DNA of 64,000 nucleotides from Pedobacter planticolens (GCF_014172375.1 NZ_WNXD01000001.1:2041540-2105539), one strand, 5' to 3'. Positions 52,901-62,659 are shown, counted from the first letter of the stretch. Numbers and translations: made by a program. The notes: a model not told the origin generated them from the sequence alone.

Positions 52901-53611
52901 ATGATTACATTGTTAATGGCTGCTGTAGATACAGCAAAAAGTGCTATAGATTCCGCAAATAGAATTGCTGCTCCAACAACACCTGCTCAACCAGAATTAC
53001 ATTTTATAGATTTATTATTTAAAGGTGGTTGGGTAATGTTACCACTAGCTTTATTAGCATTTTTAGGTTTAGTTATTTTTACAGAACGTTATTTAACCAT
53101 TCGTAAATCATCAAAAGACGAATCAAATTTAATGTTTCAAATTAGACAAAATATTCACGAAGGAAGATTAGATAGTGCCATTGCTTTATGTAAAAACACA
53201 AAATCGCCCTTGGCCAGAATGTTAGAAAAAGGCTTAAAAAGAATTGGCAGGCCAATTAAAGATATTGAAGGTGCGATTGAAAACACAGGAAAATTAGAAG
53301 TCTCTAAACTAGAAAAGAACATTGGTATATTAGGTATTATCGCAGGTATTGCACCAATGCTAGGTTTCGTGGGTACAATTATTGGGGTAATTACCATTTT
53401 CCATGATGTATCGATTAAAGGTGCAATTGAAATCGGAACTATTTCTGGTGGTTTATACACCAAAATGATTACCTCTGCAACAGGATTAATTATCGGGATT
53501 GTAGCCTACGTTTTATATCACATTTTAAATATGATGGTAGAAAAAATCATCCTTAGAATGGAAACTGATGCAATTGAATTTATAGATTTATTAGAAGAGC
53601 CGGGCAAATAA
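52901..53611 (+). CDS. MotA/TolQ/ExbB proton-channel family protein
   Basis: This is a 236-residue inner-membrane protein with three helices at about 44-62, 143-167 and 190-212. The third holds SATGLIIGIVAYVLYHIL, the conserved pore segment. It lies after the SPOR gene by 2 bp. The TAA stop overlaps the ExbD ATG (TAATG), giving coupled translation. It should form a pentameric proton channel with the ExbD product. Confidence 0.92.
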   Translation: MITLLMAAVDTAKSAIDSANRIAAPTTPAQPELHFIDLLFKGGWVMLPLALLAFLGLVIFTERYLTIRKSSKDESNLMFQIRQNIHEGRLDSAIALCKNTKSPLARMLEKGLKRIGRPIKDIEGAIENTGKLEVSKLEKNIGILGIIAGIAPMLGFVGTIIGVITIFHDVSIKGAIEIGTISGGLYTKMITSATGLIIGIVAYVLYHILNMMVEKIILRMETDAIEFIDLLEEPGK

Positions 53612-54012
53612 TGAATTTACGCAAAGGAAAAAAAGGTACAGTTGAGGTTCACACCTCTGCGCTGAATGATATCATGTTCTTCTTGCTGCTGTTTTTTCTA
53701 TTGGCATCGGCAGTAGTCAATCCAACAGTTGTTAAACTTTTGGTACCACAATCTTCAAGTGGACAGCAATCTACCGCCAAAAAAGCAGTAACGGTAACTA
53801 TAGATGAGAATTTAAAATACACCATCAATAAAAAAGCCGTTACATTAACAGAATTGCAAACAGAATTAGAGAGATATCAAAAAATCGAACCAGATTTAAC
53901 TGTAATTTTATACGTAGCACGAAATGTTACTTATCAGGATGGATTTCAAGTTTCTGATATTGCAAACAAAATGAAATTAAAGCTTGTTGTAGCTGTAGAG
54001 CCTAAAAAATAA
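53611..54012 (+). CDS. ExbD/TolR-family protein
   Basis: This is a 133-residue protein with one N-terminal helix (about 19-37). It carries the conserved aspartate in ALNDIMFFLL (Asp20), essential for proton coupling in ExbD/TolR, and a periplasmic TolR-like domain. Start and stop overlap the neighbours by one base on each side (TAATG). It pairs with the ExbB product. Confidence 0.92.
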   Translation: MNLRKGKKGTVEVHTSALNDIMFFLLLFFLLASAVVNPTVVKLLVPQSSSGQQSTAKKAVTVTIDENLKYTINKKAVTLTELQTELERYQKIEPDLTVILYVARNVTYQDGFQVSDIANKMKLKLVVAVEPKK

Positions 54013-54827
54013 TGATAACTACGAGCGAAGAAAATAATTATCCGAAAGCAATTGCAATATCTGCAGGGCTAATGGCTCTATTTATTGCCTTGAGTTTTAT
54101 TTGGGTAATTAGCGCATTTAAACCAGAAGAACCACCAGGCATGGGCGGTATGGTAGTTAATTATGGCACATCTGCAACAGGAATAGGAAGTGATTATACA
54201 AGTATTGAAGAACCATCAATGGATCCAAATGCTAATAATAAACTGCCCGACAAAGTTACTCCAGAGCAAAAAGTTACTCCAACAACTTCATCACAAGTTG
54301 ATGCAAAGGATGTAGTTACTCAAAATTCAGAAGATGCAGTTGCTATCAATACAAAAGCAACTAAAAATAATAATGCACCAACTAGTGCTACAGAAGCCAA
54401 ACCAGCGCAACCTACTATTAATCCAAATGCACTTTACAAAGGCAATAAAAATAATGGAAAAGGACAAGGCGATGGAACTGGAACAACACCAGGCAATCAA
54501 GGGAGTATAAATGGAGATCCTTTAGCACCAAACTATGGCGAAGGTGGCTCTGGCAACGGAAATACACCTATTCCATTAAGCAGATTTAATAATTTGGTTA
54601 CACCAAAAGATAATGGCCAGCAAACAGGAAAAATCGCCATCAAAGCCTTTTACAATAGAGAGGGAAGAATAACAAATGCACAAGTTTATTTAAGAACATC
54701 TACTTTAATGGATCCAGAGCTACAGCAAAAATGCTTGCAAGCGGTACTCAATTCATCCCTATCAAAAAATGAAATTGGCGGTACCGATAGAAGCGGGATC
54801 GTTACTTTCTACTTTAAAGTAAATTAA
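54012..54827 (+). CDS. TonB-like energy transducer
   Basis: This is a 271-residue protein with a single N-terminal helix (14-35) lacking a cleavable signal. A low-complexity Asn/Gly/Pro/Thr-rich linker (about 40-190) could span the periplasm. A C-terminal segment, GKIAIKAFYNREGRITNAQV to the end FYFKVN, resembles the TonB C-terminal domain. It is the last gene of the operon and is positioned to couple ExbBD to an outer-membrane partner such as the barrel two genes upstream. The family assignment is good; the partner is inferred. Confidence 0.78.
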   Translation: MITTSEENNYPKAIAISAGLMALFIALSFIWVISAFKPEEPPGMGGMVVNYGTSATGIGSDYTSIEEPSMDPNANNKLPDKVTPEQKVTPTTSSQVDAKDVVTQNSEDAVAINTKATKNNNAPTSATEAKPAQPTINPNALYKGNKNNGKGQGDGTGTTPGNQGSINGDPLAPNYGEGGSGNGNTPIPLSRFNNLVTPKDNGQQTGKIAIKAFYNREGRITNAQVYLRTSTLMDPELQQKCLQAVLNSSLSKNEIGGTDRSGIVTFYFKVN

Positions 54828-54965
54828 TTTTTATGGCGTTTTATATAAATAGTCGTCATTGCGAGGTACGAAGCAATCTTACAACACTGGGTTTTCTTTA
54901 CTAAATTTTTATGGCGTTTTATATAAACGGTCGTCATGCTGAGCGTAGTCGAAGCATCTTTTTAG
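54826..54965. repeat. Tandem duplication bearing two different CGTCAT repeats
   Basis: A 34-bp segment (AATTTTTATGGCGTTTTATA, then TAAA and GTCGTCAT) occurs at 54826-54859 and again at 54904-54937 with two differences. The first is followed by TGCGAGGTACGAAGCAATCT and the second by GCTGAGCGTAGTCGAAGCAT. The first copy overlaps the end of the TonB-like gene. Confidence 0.65.
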
Positions 54966-55120
54966 CAGGAAAGACCCTAAAGGTCAATCATTTCGCTTTT
55001 TTTTTAACTATCTCAAGCCTAAGCACACCCTCTTCGTTCTACTAAAATCGACCTTGTCCTTGCGGAAAGCGCCAATTATCCTTAGCAGAAACTTTAATAA
55101 CCTTAGAAACTGTTTAAAAA

Positions 55121-55269
55121 TATAACCGCATAGACACAGAGGGGTATTTAACCTTGTGATATAGAGAGATAAATTTGCTAAACATAGCCTCTATGTACCT
55201 ATTGAAATGCCTTCAGGCATTCTATGAAACTTTGGCTTTCATAAAAATCTATGTGCCTATGTGGTTGTA
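55121..55269. repeat. MITE-like 149-bp element with imperfect terminal inverted repeats
   Basis: The ends TATAACCGCATAGACACAGA and TATGTGCCTATGTGGTTGTA are inverted repeats matching at 16 of 20 positions. Inside lie the hairpins AATGCC-TTCA-GGCATT and ATGAAA/TTTCAT. There is no reading frame. The rest of the 502-bp gap holds the 54826-54965 duplication and unremarkable AT-rich DNA. The element sits just upstream of the folC -7 box (TACTTTTG at 55303-55310). Confidence 0.6.
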
Positions 55270-55329
55270 ATTAATTTTACCCCAAAATAACCTAACCTTT
55301 ACTACTTTTGTCATCTGTAAACAACTCAA

Positions 55330-56616
55330 ATGACCTACCAACAAACACTCGATTATCTATACAGCAAACTCCCAATGTTTACACGTGTTGGCGCTGCTGC
55401 TTTAAAAAAAGATCTTCATAACACACTAGCCATGTGTGCCAAATTAGATAATCCTCAAAACAAATTCAAAAGCATTCATGTTGGCGGCACCAATGGTAAA
55501 GGCTCCACATCGCACATGTTAGCCGCTATTTTACAACAAGCAGGTTATAAAACAGGCTTATACACCTCTCCTCACCTAAAAGATTTTAGAGAACGCATCC
55601 GTATCAACGGAAAAATGATTACTAAACAATTTGTAAAAGATTTTGTAGCAAGCCAACAAGATATTATTCAAGAAATTGAACCCTCTTTCTTTGAAGTAAC
55701 CGTAGGCATGGCATTCGATTATTTCGCAAAAGAAAAAGTAGACATTGCCGTAATCGAAGTAGGTTTAGGCGGCCGATTAGACTCTACAAACATCATCACA
55801 CCAGAACTTTCAGTAATCACCAACATCAGCTTAGATCATACTAATATCTTAGGCGATACCCTACCTGAAATTGCTTTTGAAAAAGCAGGCATCATCAAAA
55901 AAAATATCCCAGTAGTAATTGGCGAAAAACAAACAGAAACTGAAGCCATCTTTATCCAAAAAGCTAAAGCAGAAAACTCATCCATCAGCTTTGCTGGCTC
56001 CTCTTTGCACATCGAAAACGCACACCAAAAAGGCTCTCTATTAATTGTCAATATCTATAAAGAAACCCAATTAATCTACCCAAACCTCGCCCTCGATCTA
56101 ACAGGAAGCTATCAACTTAAAAACATTCTCACCGTAATAGAATCGATTCTTAAATTAAAAGAAATAGGATACAGCATCCCAGACGAAGCAGTATACACCG
56201 CACTAAAAAACGTAAAAAAACTAACAGGCTTACAAGGCAGATGGCAAACCATAAGTAAAAATCCCTTAGTTATTTGCGATACAGGCCACAATAAAGCAGG
56301 CATTACAGAAGTAATGCAAAACATTAAAAACACGCCACACCAAAAACTGCATGTAGTAATCGGTATGGTCAAAGACAAAGATATTTCCGGCGTACTAGCA
56401 TTACTTCCAAAAAATGCTACCTATTATTTTTGTCAACCCAATTTAGAAAGAGCCCTACCAACAAACGAATTAACCAAACAAGCTGCCACATTTGGTTTAA
56501 AAGGAACAGAATTTAATACAGTAAAAGAAGCCTTTCAAAATGCTAAAAGTAAAGCAACACCAAAAGACCTAATATTTGTAGGTGGTAGCACCTTTGTTGT
56601 AGCAGAAATATTATAA
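55330..56616 (+). CDS. folC: Bifunctional folylpolyglutamate synthase/dihydrofolate synthase
   Basis: This 428-residue Mur-ligase-family enzyme adds glutamate to dihydropteroate and tetrahydrofolate. The P-loop is in GGTNGKGSTSHMLAAIL, followed by TGLYTSPHLKDFRERIRING. AVIEVGLGGRLDSTNII holds the metal/Lys region, and ITNISLDHTNILGDTL and DTGHNKAGITEVM complete it. The length is normal. It uses products of the same pathway as pabB and the pabC-like gene, though unlinked. A TACTTTTG box at 55303-55310 is a possible -7 element. Confidence 0.95.
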   Translation: MTYQQTLDYLYSKLPMFTRVGAAALKKDLHNTLAMCAKLDNPQNKFKSIHVGGTNGKGSTSHMLAAILQQAGYKTGLYTSPHLKDFRERIRINGKMITKQFVKDFVASQQDIIQEIEPSFFEVTVGMAFDYFAKEKVDIAVIEVGLGGRLDSTNIITPELSVITNISLDHTNILGDTLPEIAFEKAGIIKKNIPVVIGEKQTETEAIFIQKAKAENSSISFAGSSLHIENAHQKGSLLIVNIYKETQLIYPNLALDLTGSYQLKNILTVIESILKLKEIGYSIPDEAVYTALKNVKKLTGLQGRWQTISKNPLVICDTGHNKAGITEVMQNIKNTPHQKLHVVIGMVKDKDISGVLALLPKNATYYFCQPNLERALPTNELTKQAATFGLKGTEFNTVKEAFQNAKSKATPKDLIFVGGSTFVVAEIL

Positions 56617-56687
56617 TAAATTATCGAAAATTCACATTTACTTCACAATCAGATTGTTATTTTTACCGATAGTTAAACCAATTTATA

Positions 56688-58355
56688 ATGAGATTCAAAT
56701 ACCTATTTTTTCTATTCCTTTTAACATCGTTTAGCCCAAGTTTTGCACAAAAGTGGACTAAACCCACAACTACTACTACAAATTATGCAGCAACCGTTGC
56801 CCGACCAAAATTAGTCGTAGGCATGGTAATAGACCAAATGCGTTGGGATTATTTATACCGTTTCTATAGCCGTTACTCAAAAGGAGGTTTCAAACGTTTA
56901 ATTAACGAAGGTTTCTCTGCCGAAAACACCTTCATTCCATATACACCAACCTACACAGCTTGTGGTCATAGCTCAATTTATACAGGATCAGTACCAGCAA
57001 TAAACGGTATTATCGGCAACAATTGGTACGATCCAGAACAAAATCGAGATGTATATTGCACCGAAGATAAAGCTGTAAAAACAGTTGGTAGCACCTCAAG
57101 AGCAGGAGAAATGTCTCCAAAAAACATGCTAGTTACCACCATTACAGACGAACTTCGCTTAGCAACCAACTTCAAAAGCAAAGTAATTGGTATTTCGCAA
57201 AAAGATCGCGGTTCAATTCTTCCAGCAGGTCATACAGCAAATGCTTCGTATTGGTACGATGGTGGAACAGGAAACTGGATTACAAGTACCTTCTACATGC
57301 AAACCCTACCTAAATGGGTTTCAGATTATAACGACAAAAAAGAAGTCAATAAATACTATGCAAATGATTGGAAAACATTATATCCAATCGAAACCTACAC
57401 ACAAAGCACAGCCGATGATAAATCCTATGAAGGAAAATTCAAAGGAGAAGCTACTTCTGCATTTCCTCACCTGTTAACCAACTACGCTGGCAAAAACTAT
57501 TCGCTAATTACCAGCACGCCATACGGCAACACCATGACCTTCGAAATGTCTAAACTAGCAATTCAACAAGAGAAACTAGGTCAAACAGGCAACACCGATT
57601 TCTTAGCAGTAAGCTGCTCATCTACAGATTATGTTGGCCACCAATTCGGACCAAACTCTATCGAAATCGAAGACACATACCTGCGTTTAGATAAAGATTT
57701 AGAAGATTTCTTCACTTATTTAGATAAAACGCTAGGCAAAGGAAATTACCTATTCTTCCTATCTGCCGACCATGCTGTAGCTCATGTACCAGGTTTCATG
57801 GCCGAAAATAAATTGCCAGGAGGCCTAGTAAGTAGCTCTGCAATTCGCAAAGGATTAGACACCCTAATGAATAAAAAATTCAACCTTTCTAAATCAGTAA
57901 TTACCGTAATGAACAATCAAGTTTATTTCGATCATACCGTTATTGATAACAAAAAAGTGGATTTTGCTCAAGTTAAACAAACAGCAATAGATTATCTAAA
58001 AAAACAAGACGGAGTAGCAGATGCAGTCGATTTACAAATCCTCAACACCTCAACAATTCCACAAGAAATTAGAGAGCGCATCACAAACGGCTATAATGCT
58101 CGCCGTAGCGGCGATGTATATTTTCTCCTAAAATCCAACTGGTTCGATGGCAGCGCTACCGGCACCACCCACGGCGCTTGGTACCCTTACGATTCCCACA
58201 TCCCATTGGTATTTATGGGTTGGAAAGTGAAGCCAGGCAAAACAAATCAAACCCATTATATGACAGATATTGCCGCAACCCTAGCCGCCATGTTACAGAT
58301 TCAAATGCCAAGCGGCAGCGTCGGTTCGCCAATAACAGAACTTACACACCAATAA
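56688..58355 (+). CDS. PafA-like alkaline phosphatase (alkaline phosphatase family)
   Basis: This is a 555-residue exported enzyme with signal MRFKYLFFLFLLTSFSPSFA. Metal and catalytic residues follow the PafA pattern. They are VIDQMRWDYLYRF (Asp49), the nucleophile Thr in TPTYTACGHSSIYTG (Thr90), the phosphate-contacting SQKDRGSILPAGH (Lys and Arg), SSTDYVGHQFGP (Asp and His) and SADHAVAHVP. It hydrolyses phosphomonoesters in the periplasm. The length matches PafA. It is transcribed alone; the stem at 58378-58411 follows. Confidence 0.92.
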   Translation: MRFKYLFFLFLLTSFSPSFAQKWTKPTTTTTNYAATVARPKLVVGMVIDQMRWDYLYRFYSRYSKGGFKRLINEGFSAENTFIPYTPTYTACGHSSIYTGSVPAINGIIGNNWYDPEQNRDVYCTEDKAVKTVGSTSRAGEMSPKNMLVTTITDELRLATNFKSKVIGISQKDRGSILPAGHTANASYWYDGGTGNWITSTFYMQTLPKWVSDYNDKKEVNKYYANDWKTLYPIETYTQSTADDKSYEGKFKGEATSAFPHLLTNYAGKNYSLITSTPYGNTMTFEMSKLAIQQEKLGQTGNTDFLAVSCSSTDYVGHQFGPNSIEIEDTYLRLDKDLEDFFTYLDKTLGKGNYLFFLSADHAVAHVPGFMAENKLPGGLVSSSAIRKGLDTLMNKKFNLSKSVITVMNNQVYFDHTVIDNKKVDFAQVKQTAIDYLKKQDGVADAVDLQILNTSTIPQEIRERITNGYNARRSGDVYFLLKSNWFDGSATGTTHGAWYPYDSHIPLVFMGWKVKPGKTNQTHYMTDIAATLAAMLQIQMPSGSVGSPITELTHQ

Positions 58356-58377
58356 AATATTCTTTTTTCGAAAAGCA

Positions 58378-58411
58378 AAAGCAGGGCAACAAACAACGTT
58401 AGCCCTGCTTT
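58378..58411. terminator. Hairpin downstream of the PafA-like gene
   Basis: AAAGCAGGGC and GCCCTGCTTT are perfect complements around a 14-base loop, 23 bp after the stop. A T-rich tract is not immediately present, so it may be a repeat hairpin acting as a weak terminator. It overlaps the family C module. Confidence 0.55.
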
Positions 58412-58546
58412 CCGTTACAATCTTTTTGTATCAATGCCTTTCGTCATTTCGAACGAAGCCGAGAAACCTTTAGACACTGCATTCAAACATAGAATCATGC
58501 AACACAAAAAGTATTTCCACTCAATCAGGTTTATAAAACAAAAACC
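58405..58546. repeat. Family C repeat, second interrupted copy
   Basis: CTGCTTTCCGTTACAATCTT and CACAAAAAGTATTTCCACTC flank CGTCATTTCGAACGAAGCCG plus about 50 other bases. The outer modules match 41691-41797, but the insert does not. Confidence 0.65.
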
Positions 58547-58569
58547 CGTGCAATAAACTAAAGCACTGG

Positions 58570-58863
58570 AAATTTAGCACCTGCTAAAAGAAACCTAGCT
58601 TCCGCCAAAAGAAACCTAGCACACGCCAGTAGAAACCTAGCACCTGCCAAAAGAAACCTAGCATCCGCCAGTAGAAACCTAGCACCCGCCAGTAGAAACC
58701 TAGCACCTGCCAAAAGAAACCTAGCACCTGCCAAAAGAAACCTAGCATCTGCCAGTAGAAACCTAGCACCCGCCAAAAGAAACCTAACTTCCGCCAAAAG
58801 AAACCTAGCATCCGCCAGTAGAAACCTAGCACCTGCCAAAAGAAACCTAGCACCTGCAACTTT
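58570..58863. repeat. Minisatellite of fourteen 21-bp units
   Basis: Units begin AAACCTAGCACCTGCC and end AAAAG or AGTAG, contiguous with no spacers, starting at 58570 (degenerate first unit), 58591, 58612, 58633 and so on to 58843. Variation is restricted to CACC/CATC/CTTC and AAA/AGT positions. Because 21 is a multiple of three, several frames stay open on both strands (for example LLAGARF repeats on minus), but no start site, promoter or homologous domain supports a gene. It lies in the 926-bp gap before icmF. Confidence 0.9.
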
Positions 58864-58898
58864 ACTTTTCCACCCTGCAACCAATCCCAATCTACAAT

Positions 58899-59180
58899 CC
58901 ATTCCCAAGAACGAGGACTGGCCTTGTAGCATCCCGAAGGAGAAAGCATTAAAACTTTGCCACAAACCTTCAAAAACCACAGCCCAAAACAATGAGCCAG
59001 TTCGATCCTTCATCGAACCTGCTGCTTGTTGCCTTAAAAGTTTTAATAGCTTAATCCGAGAGATGATACTAAGCCTTGATCTTTTGTTTCTTTTCTATCA
59101 AGAGATATTGCGAAGCATTCTTGAATACCCCTAAAATAAACACCCGTGAAAAACGAAAGAGCCATAGCGGCGGTGAGCTA
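58899..59180. repeat. Long dispersed non-coding repeat, family B copy 2
   Basis: This copy shares the blocks listed for 2034-2350 (CCATTCCCAAGAACGAGGAC through ATGATACTAAGCCTTGAT) but lacks about 68 bp of it. It ends near an AGCGGCGGTGAGCTAAAAAG fragment also found near 690. A minus-strand frame (58558-59013) crosses it into the minisatellite. That frame is not conserved in the other copy because of single-base indels. Confidence 0.75.
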
Positions 59181-59253
59181 AAAAGAAAAATTAAAGGTTA
59201 GTATTGTCATCCTATAGCTTTTCATCAAGCAATAAAATCCTTAGTTTTTGCTA

Positions 59254-59261
59254 ACTTTGCC
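59254..59261 (+). promoter_or_regulatory. Candidate -7 element of icmF
   Basis: TAACTTTG matches TAnnTTTG, 20 bases before ATG 59282. A matching -33 TTTG is not seen at 19-21 bases. Confidence 0.5.
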
Positions 59262-59281
59262 TACCAAATACAAAAACCTTC

Positions 59282-62200
59282 ATGGAACAAATTCAAGTAT
59301 ATAAACCAAAAAATAAAATCCGTTTTGTTACCGCTGCCGCCCTTTTCGATGGGCATGATGCAACCATTAATATCATGCGTCGCATCCTACAATCATCAGG
59401 AGCAGAAGTAATTCATTTGGGTCACAACCGTTCCGTAGAAGAAGTAGTAAACTGTGCCATACAAGAAGATGTGCAAGGTATCGCCATGACATCCTATCAA
59501 GGCGGACATATAGAATATTTTAAATACATGTACGATTTGCTACAAGAAAAAGGCGCAAAACATGTTAAAATATTTGCTGGCGGAGGTGGTGTAATCCTTC
59601 CTTCAGAAATAAAAGAATTACAAGCATACGGCATTACAAGAATTTATTCTCCAGATGACGGTCGCAAAATGGGCTTACAAGGCATGATTAATAACATGCT
59701 AGAGCAAACCGATTTTATCACTACCAAAGCAATTACAACAGAACTTCAAGATATCCCTAATAAAGAAGTTAAAAGCATAGCATCAGCAATTACAGTTGCC
59801 GAAAATGATCCAGAAGGTGCACAAAAATTTGTAAATGAATTAAAGAAGTTAACGCTAAAAAACCAAGCCCCGGTTCTAGGCATAACAGGTACTGGCGGCT
59901 CTGGTAAATCATCCCTAGTTGATGAATTAGTTCGTAGATTTCTAATCGAAGTAAAAGATAAAACATTAGCGATTATTTCAGTAGATCCTTCAAAAAGAAA
60001 AACTGGCGGTGCTTTATTAGGCGATAGAATTCGCATGAATGCAATCAACAATCCAAGAGTGTACATGCGTTCATTGGCTACTCGTCAAGCTAATTTAGCC
60101 CTTTCCAAAAACGTTCAAGAAAGCATAGACATTTGCAAAGCCGCAGGCTACGACTTAATTATTGTAGAAACTTCTGGTATCGGACAATCAGATACAGAGA
60201 TTACAGAACATTGTGATATTTCTTTATACGTAATGACTCCAGAATTTGGAGCTGCTACACAACTAGAAAAAATTGACATGCTAGATTTTGCTGATCTAGT
60301 AGCCATCAATAAATTCGATAAACGCGGCGCATTAGATGCACTTCGTGATGTACGTAAACAATACAAACGCAACCATAATCTTTTCGATGCCAAGGATGAA
60401 GAAATTCCAGTATATGGAACTATGGCGTCACAATTCAACGATCCCGGAATGAACAATCTTTTTGTGGCTTTACTAAAAGGCATTAAAGAGAAAACCAAAG
60501 TAGATTTTATATCTGAAATGGAAATGACTGCTAGTCAATCAGAAAAGATCTACATCATTCCACCAGATCGTATTCGTTATCTATCAGAAATTGCAGAAGC
60601 TAGCGAAACCTATAACGAATGGGTGGATAAACAATGTAAAATTGCTAGAAAGTTATATCAACTTCAGGGAGTAATTGATTTTGCTACAGATTTTAAAAAC
60701 TTTGGTGAAGGATTAAAAGAAGCCTATACTTTTCTAGAAGAACAATTAGATGGAGAATGTAGACGTTTACTTCGCCAATGGCCAGCTACAAAACAAAAAT
60801 ATAAAGAAGAGTTTTTTGTATATAAAGTACGTGATAAGGAAATTAAACAACCGCTTTATTACGAATCACTATCGAAATTACAAATCCCTAAAGTGTCTTT
60901 ACCTAGATATGAAGATTGGGGAGATATTTTACGTTGGCTACTAACAGAAAATGTACCAGGAGAATTCCCATATGCAGCTGGTGTTTTCCCCTTAAAACGC
61001 GAAGGAGAAGATCCTACCCGTATGTTTGCAGGAGAAGGCGGCCCTGAAAGAACCAACAAACGCTTCCATTATGTATCATTGGGTCAACCTGCGCATCGTT
61101 TATCTACCGCATTTGATTCAGTTACACTGTATGGAGAAGATCCACATATTCGTCCAGATATTTATGGCAAAATTGGTAATTCTGGTGTAAGTATTGCCAC
61201 TTTAGATGATGCAAAAAAACTATATTCTGGTTTTGATCTTTGCGCTCCATCCACGTCTGTTTCCATGACTATTAATGGCCCTGCTCCTATGTTACTAGGC
61301 TTTTTCATGAATGCAGCAATTGATCAGCAGTGCGAAAAATACATTATAGAAAATGGATTAGAACAAGAGACAGAGGCTAAAATCAAACAAATATATAAAG
61401 CAAAAGGAATAGAACGCCCTACTTATCAAGGAGAATTACCACAAGGTAATAATGGCTTAGGCTTACTATTGTTAGGTTTAACTGGAGATGAAGTTTTGCC
61501 AGCAGATGTGTATGCTAAAATTAGAGCTTACGCAATAAGTGCTGTTCGTGGTACCGTTCAAGCCGATATTTTAAAAGAAGATCAAGCACAAAACACCTGT
61601 ATTTTCTCCACAGAGTTCGCATTGCGGATGATGGGCGATATTCAGAAATATTTCATCGATGAGAAAGTAAGGAACTTTTATTCCGTTTCTATATCTGGTT
61701 ATCATATCGCCGAAGCAGGAGCAAATCCTATTTCTCAATTAGCTTTCACGTTGAGTAACGGATTTACTTTTGTAGAATACTATTTAAGTCGTGGAATGAA
61801 TATCGATGATTTTGCGCCAAACTTATCTTTCTTTTTTAGTAATGGTATCGATCCAGAATATTCAGTCATTGGTCGAGTAGCACGCAGAATTTGGGCTAAG
61901 GCTATTAAAAACAAATACAAGGGTAATGATCGTTCGCAAAAATTAAAGTATCATATTCAAACCTCTGGGCGCTCTTTACATGCTCAAGAAATTGATTTTA
62001 ATGATATAAGAACTACGTTACAAGCGTTATACGCCATCTACGATAACTGTAATTCTCTTCATACCAATGCATATGATGAGGCAATTACAACACCTACAGA
62101 AGAATCTGTACGCAGGGCGATGGCAATTCAATTGATCATTAATCGCGAATTAGGATTAGCTAAAAATGAAAATCCATTACAAGGTGCTTTTATTATTGAA

Positions 62201-62647
62201 GATTTAACAGACTTAGTTGAAGAGGCAGTTTTAGCAGAATTTAAACGAATTAATGATCGCGGTGGTGTTCTAGGGGCGATGGAAACCATGTATCAAAGAG
62301 GTAAAATACAAGAAGAAAGCTTGTATTATGAGACCTTGAAGCATACTGGAGAATTTCCAATTGTTGGTGTAAACACATTTCTTAATAAAAATGGTTCACC
62401 TACAATTGTACCAGGAGAAGTAATTAGAGCTACGGAAGAAGAAAAACAATACCAAATAACTACACTTAAAGCTTTTCAGGATAGAAATGCTGCTAAAACT
62501 ACACAAGCTTTAAAGGATTTACAAAAATCAGCTATTGCTGGGGATAACATCTTTGACCAATTAATGGAAGTGTGTAAAATCTGTTCATTAGGGCAAATTA
62601 GCAAAGCACTTTATGAAGTTGGTGGTCAATACCGTAGAAATATGTAA
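59282..62647 (+). CDS. icmF: IcmF-type fused mutase (B12-dependent isobutyryl-CoA mutase fused to G-protein chaperone)
   Basis: This 1121-residue protein has three domains in IcmF order. The first is a B12-binding domain (13-150; [11 protein letters not shown] with His25 as cobalt ligand, and [13 protein letters not shown]). The second is a MeaB-like GTPase (about 190-440; P-loop GTGGSGKSS at 203-211, NKFDKRG). The third is the mutase large subunit (about 555-1121). By eye, Phe569 in AAGVFPLKR stands where methylmalonyl-CoA mutase has Tyr, and Gln770 in [10 protein letters not shown] where it has Arg. Both favour isobutyryl/pivalyl-type substrates over methylmalonyl-CoA. The length is slightly above that of characterised IcmFs. 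The gene is monocistronic. Confidence 0.92.
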   Translation: MEQIQVYKPKNKIRFVTAAALFDGHDATINIMRRILQSSGAEVIHLGHNRSVEEVVNCAIQEDVQGIAMTSYQGGHIEYFKYMYDLLQEKGAKHVKIFAGGGGVILPSEIKELQAYGITRIYSPDDGRKMGLQGMINNMLEQTDFITTKAITTELQDIPNKEVKSIASAITVAENDPEGAQKFVNELKKLTLKNQAPVLGITGTGGSGKSSLVDELVRRFLIEVKDKTLAIISVDPSKRKTGGALLGDRIRMNAINNPRVYMRSLATRQANLALSKNVQESIDICKAAGYDLIIVETSGIGQSDTEITEHCDISLYVMTPEFGAATQLEKIDMLDFADLVAINKFDKRGALDALRDVRKQYKRNHNLFDAKDEEIPVYGTMASQFNDPGMNNLFVALLKGIKEKTKVDFISEMEMTASQSEKIYIIPPDRIRYLSEIAEASETYNEWVDKQCKIARKLYQLQGVIDFATDFKNFGEGLKEAYTFLEEQLDGECRRLLRQWPATKQKYKEEFFVYKVRDKEIKQPLYYESLSKLQIPKVSLPRYEDWGDILRWLLTENVPGEFPYAAGVFPLKREGEDPTRMFAGEGGPERTNKRFHYVSLGQPAHRLSTAFDSVTLYGEDPHIRPDIYGKIGNSGVSIATLDDAKKLYSGFDLCAPSTSVSMTINGPAPMLLGFFMNAAIDQQCEKYIIENGLEQETEAKIKQIYKAKGIERPTYQGELPQGNNGLGLLLLGLTGDEVLPADVYAKIRAYAISAVRGTVQADILKEDQAQNTCIFSTEFALRMMGDIQKYFIDEKVRNFYSVSISGYHIAEAGANPISQLAFTLSNGFTFVEYYLSRGMNIDDFAPNLSFFFSNGIDPEYSVIGRVARRIWAKAIKNKYKGNDRSQKLKYHIQTSGRSLHAQEIDFNDIRTTLQALYAIYDNCNSLHTNAYDEAITTPTEESVRRAMAIQLIINRELGLAKNENPLQGAFIIEDLTDLVEEAVLAEFKRINDRGGVLGAMETMYQRGKIQEESLYYETLKHTGEFPIVGVNTFLNKNGSPTIVPGEVIRATEEEKQYQITTLKAFQDRNAAKTTQALKDLQKSAIAGDNIFDQLMEVCKICSLGQISKALYEVGGQYRRNM

Positions 62648-62659
62648 TCGGGAAATATC

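Noticed and set aside
58570..58863. CRISPR array
   Set aside because: The 21-bp units are contiguous with no unique spacers, variation is graded, and no cas genes are present. It is a minisatellite.
58558..59013. 151-codon minus-strand frame with LLAGARF repeats
   Set aside because: It spans the minisatellite and the family B repeat. The other family B copy carries a one-base indel that breaks this frame, and there is no promoter or homologous domain.
59182..59281. Cobalamin riboswitch upstream of the B12-dependent icmF
   Set aside because: The gap before icmF holds repeats and only about 100 bp of unique DNA. I see no B12-box-like sequence, and B12 riboswitches usually control uptake or synthesis genes.
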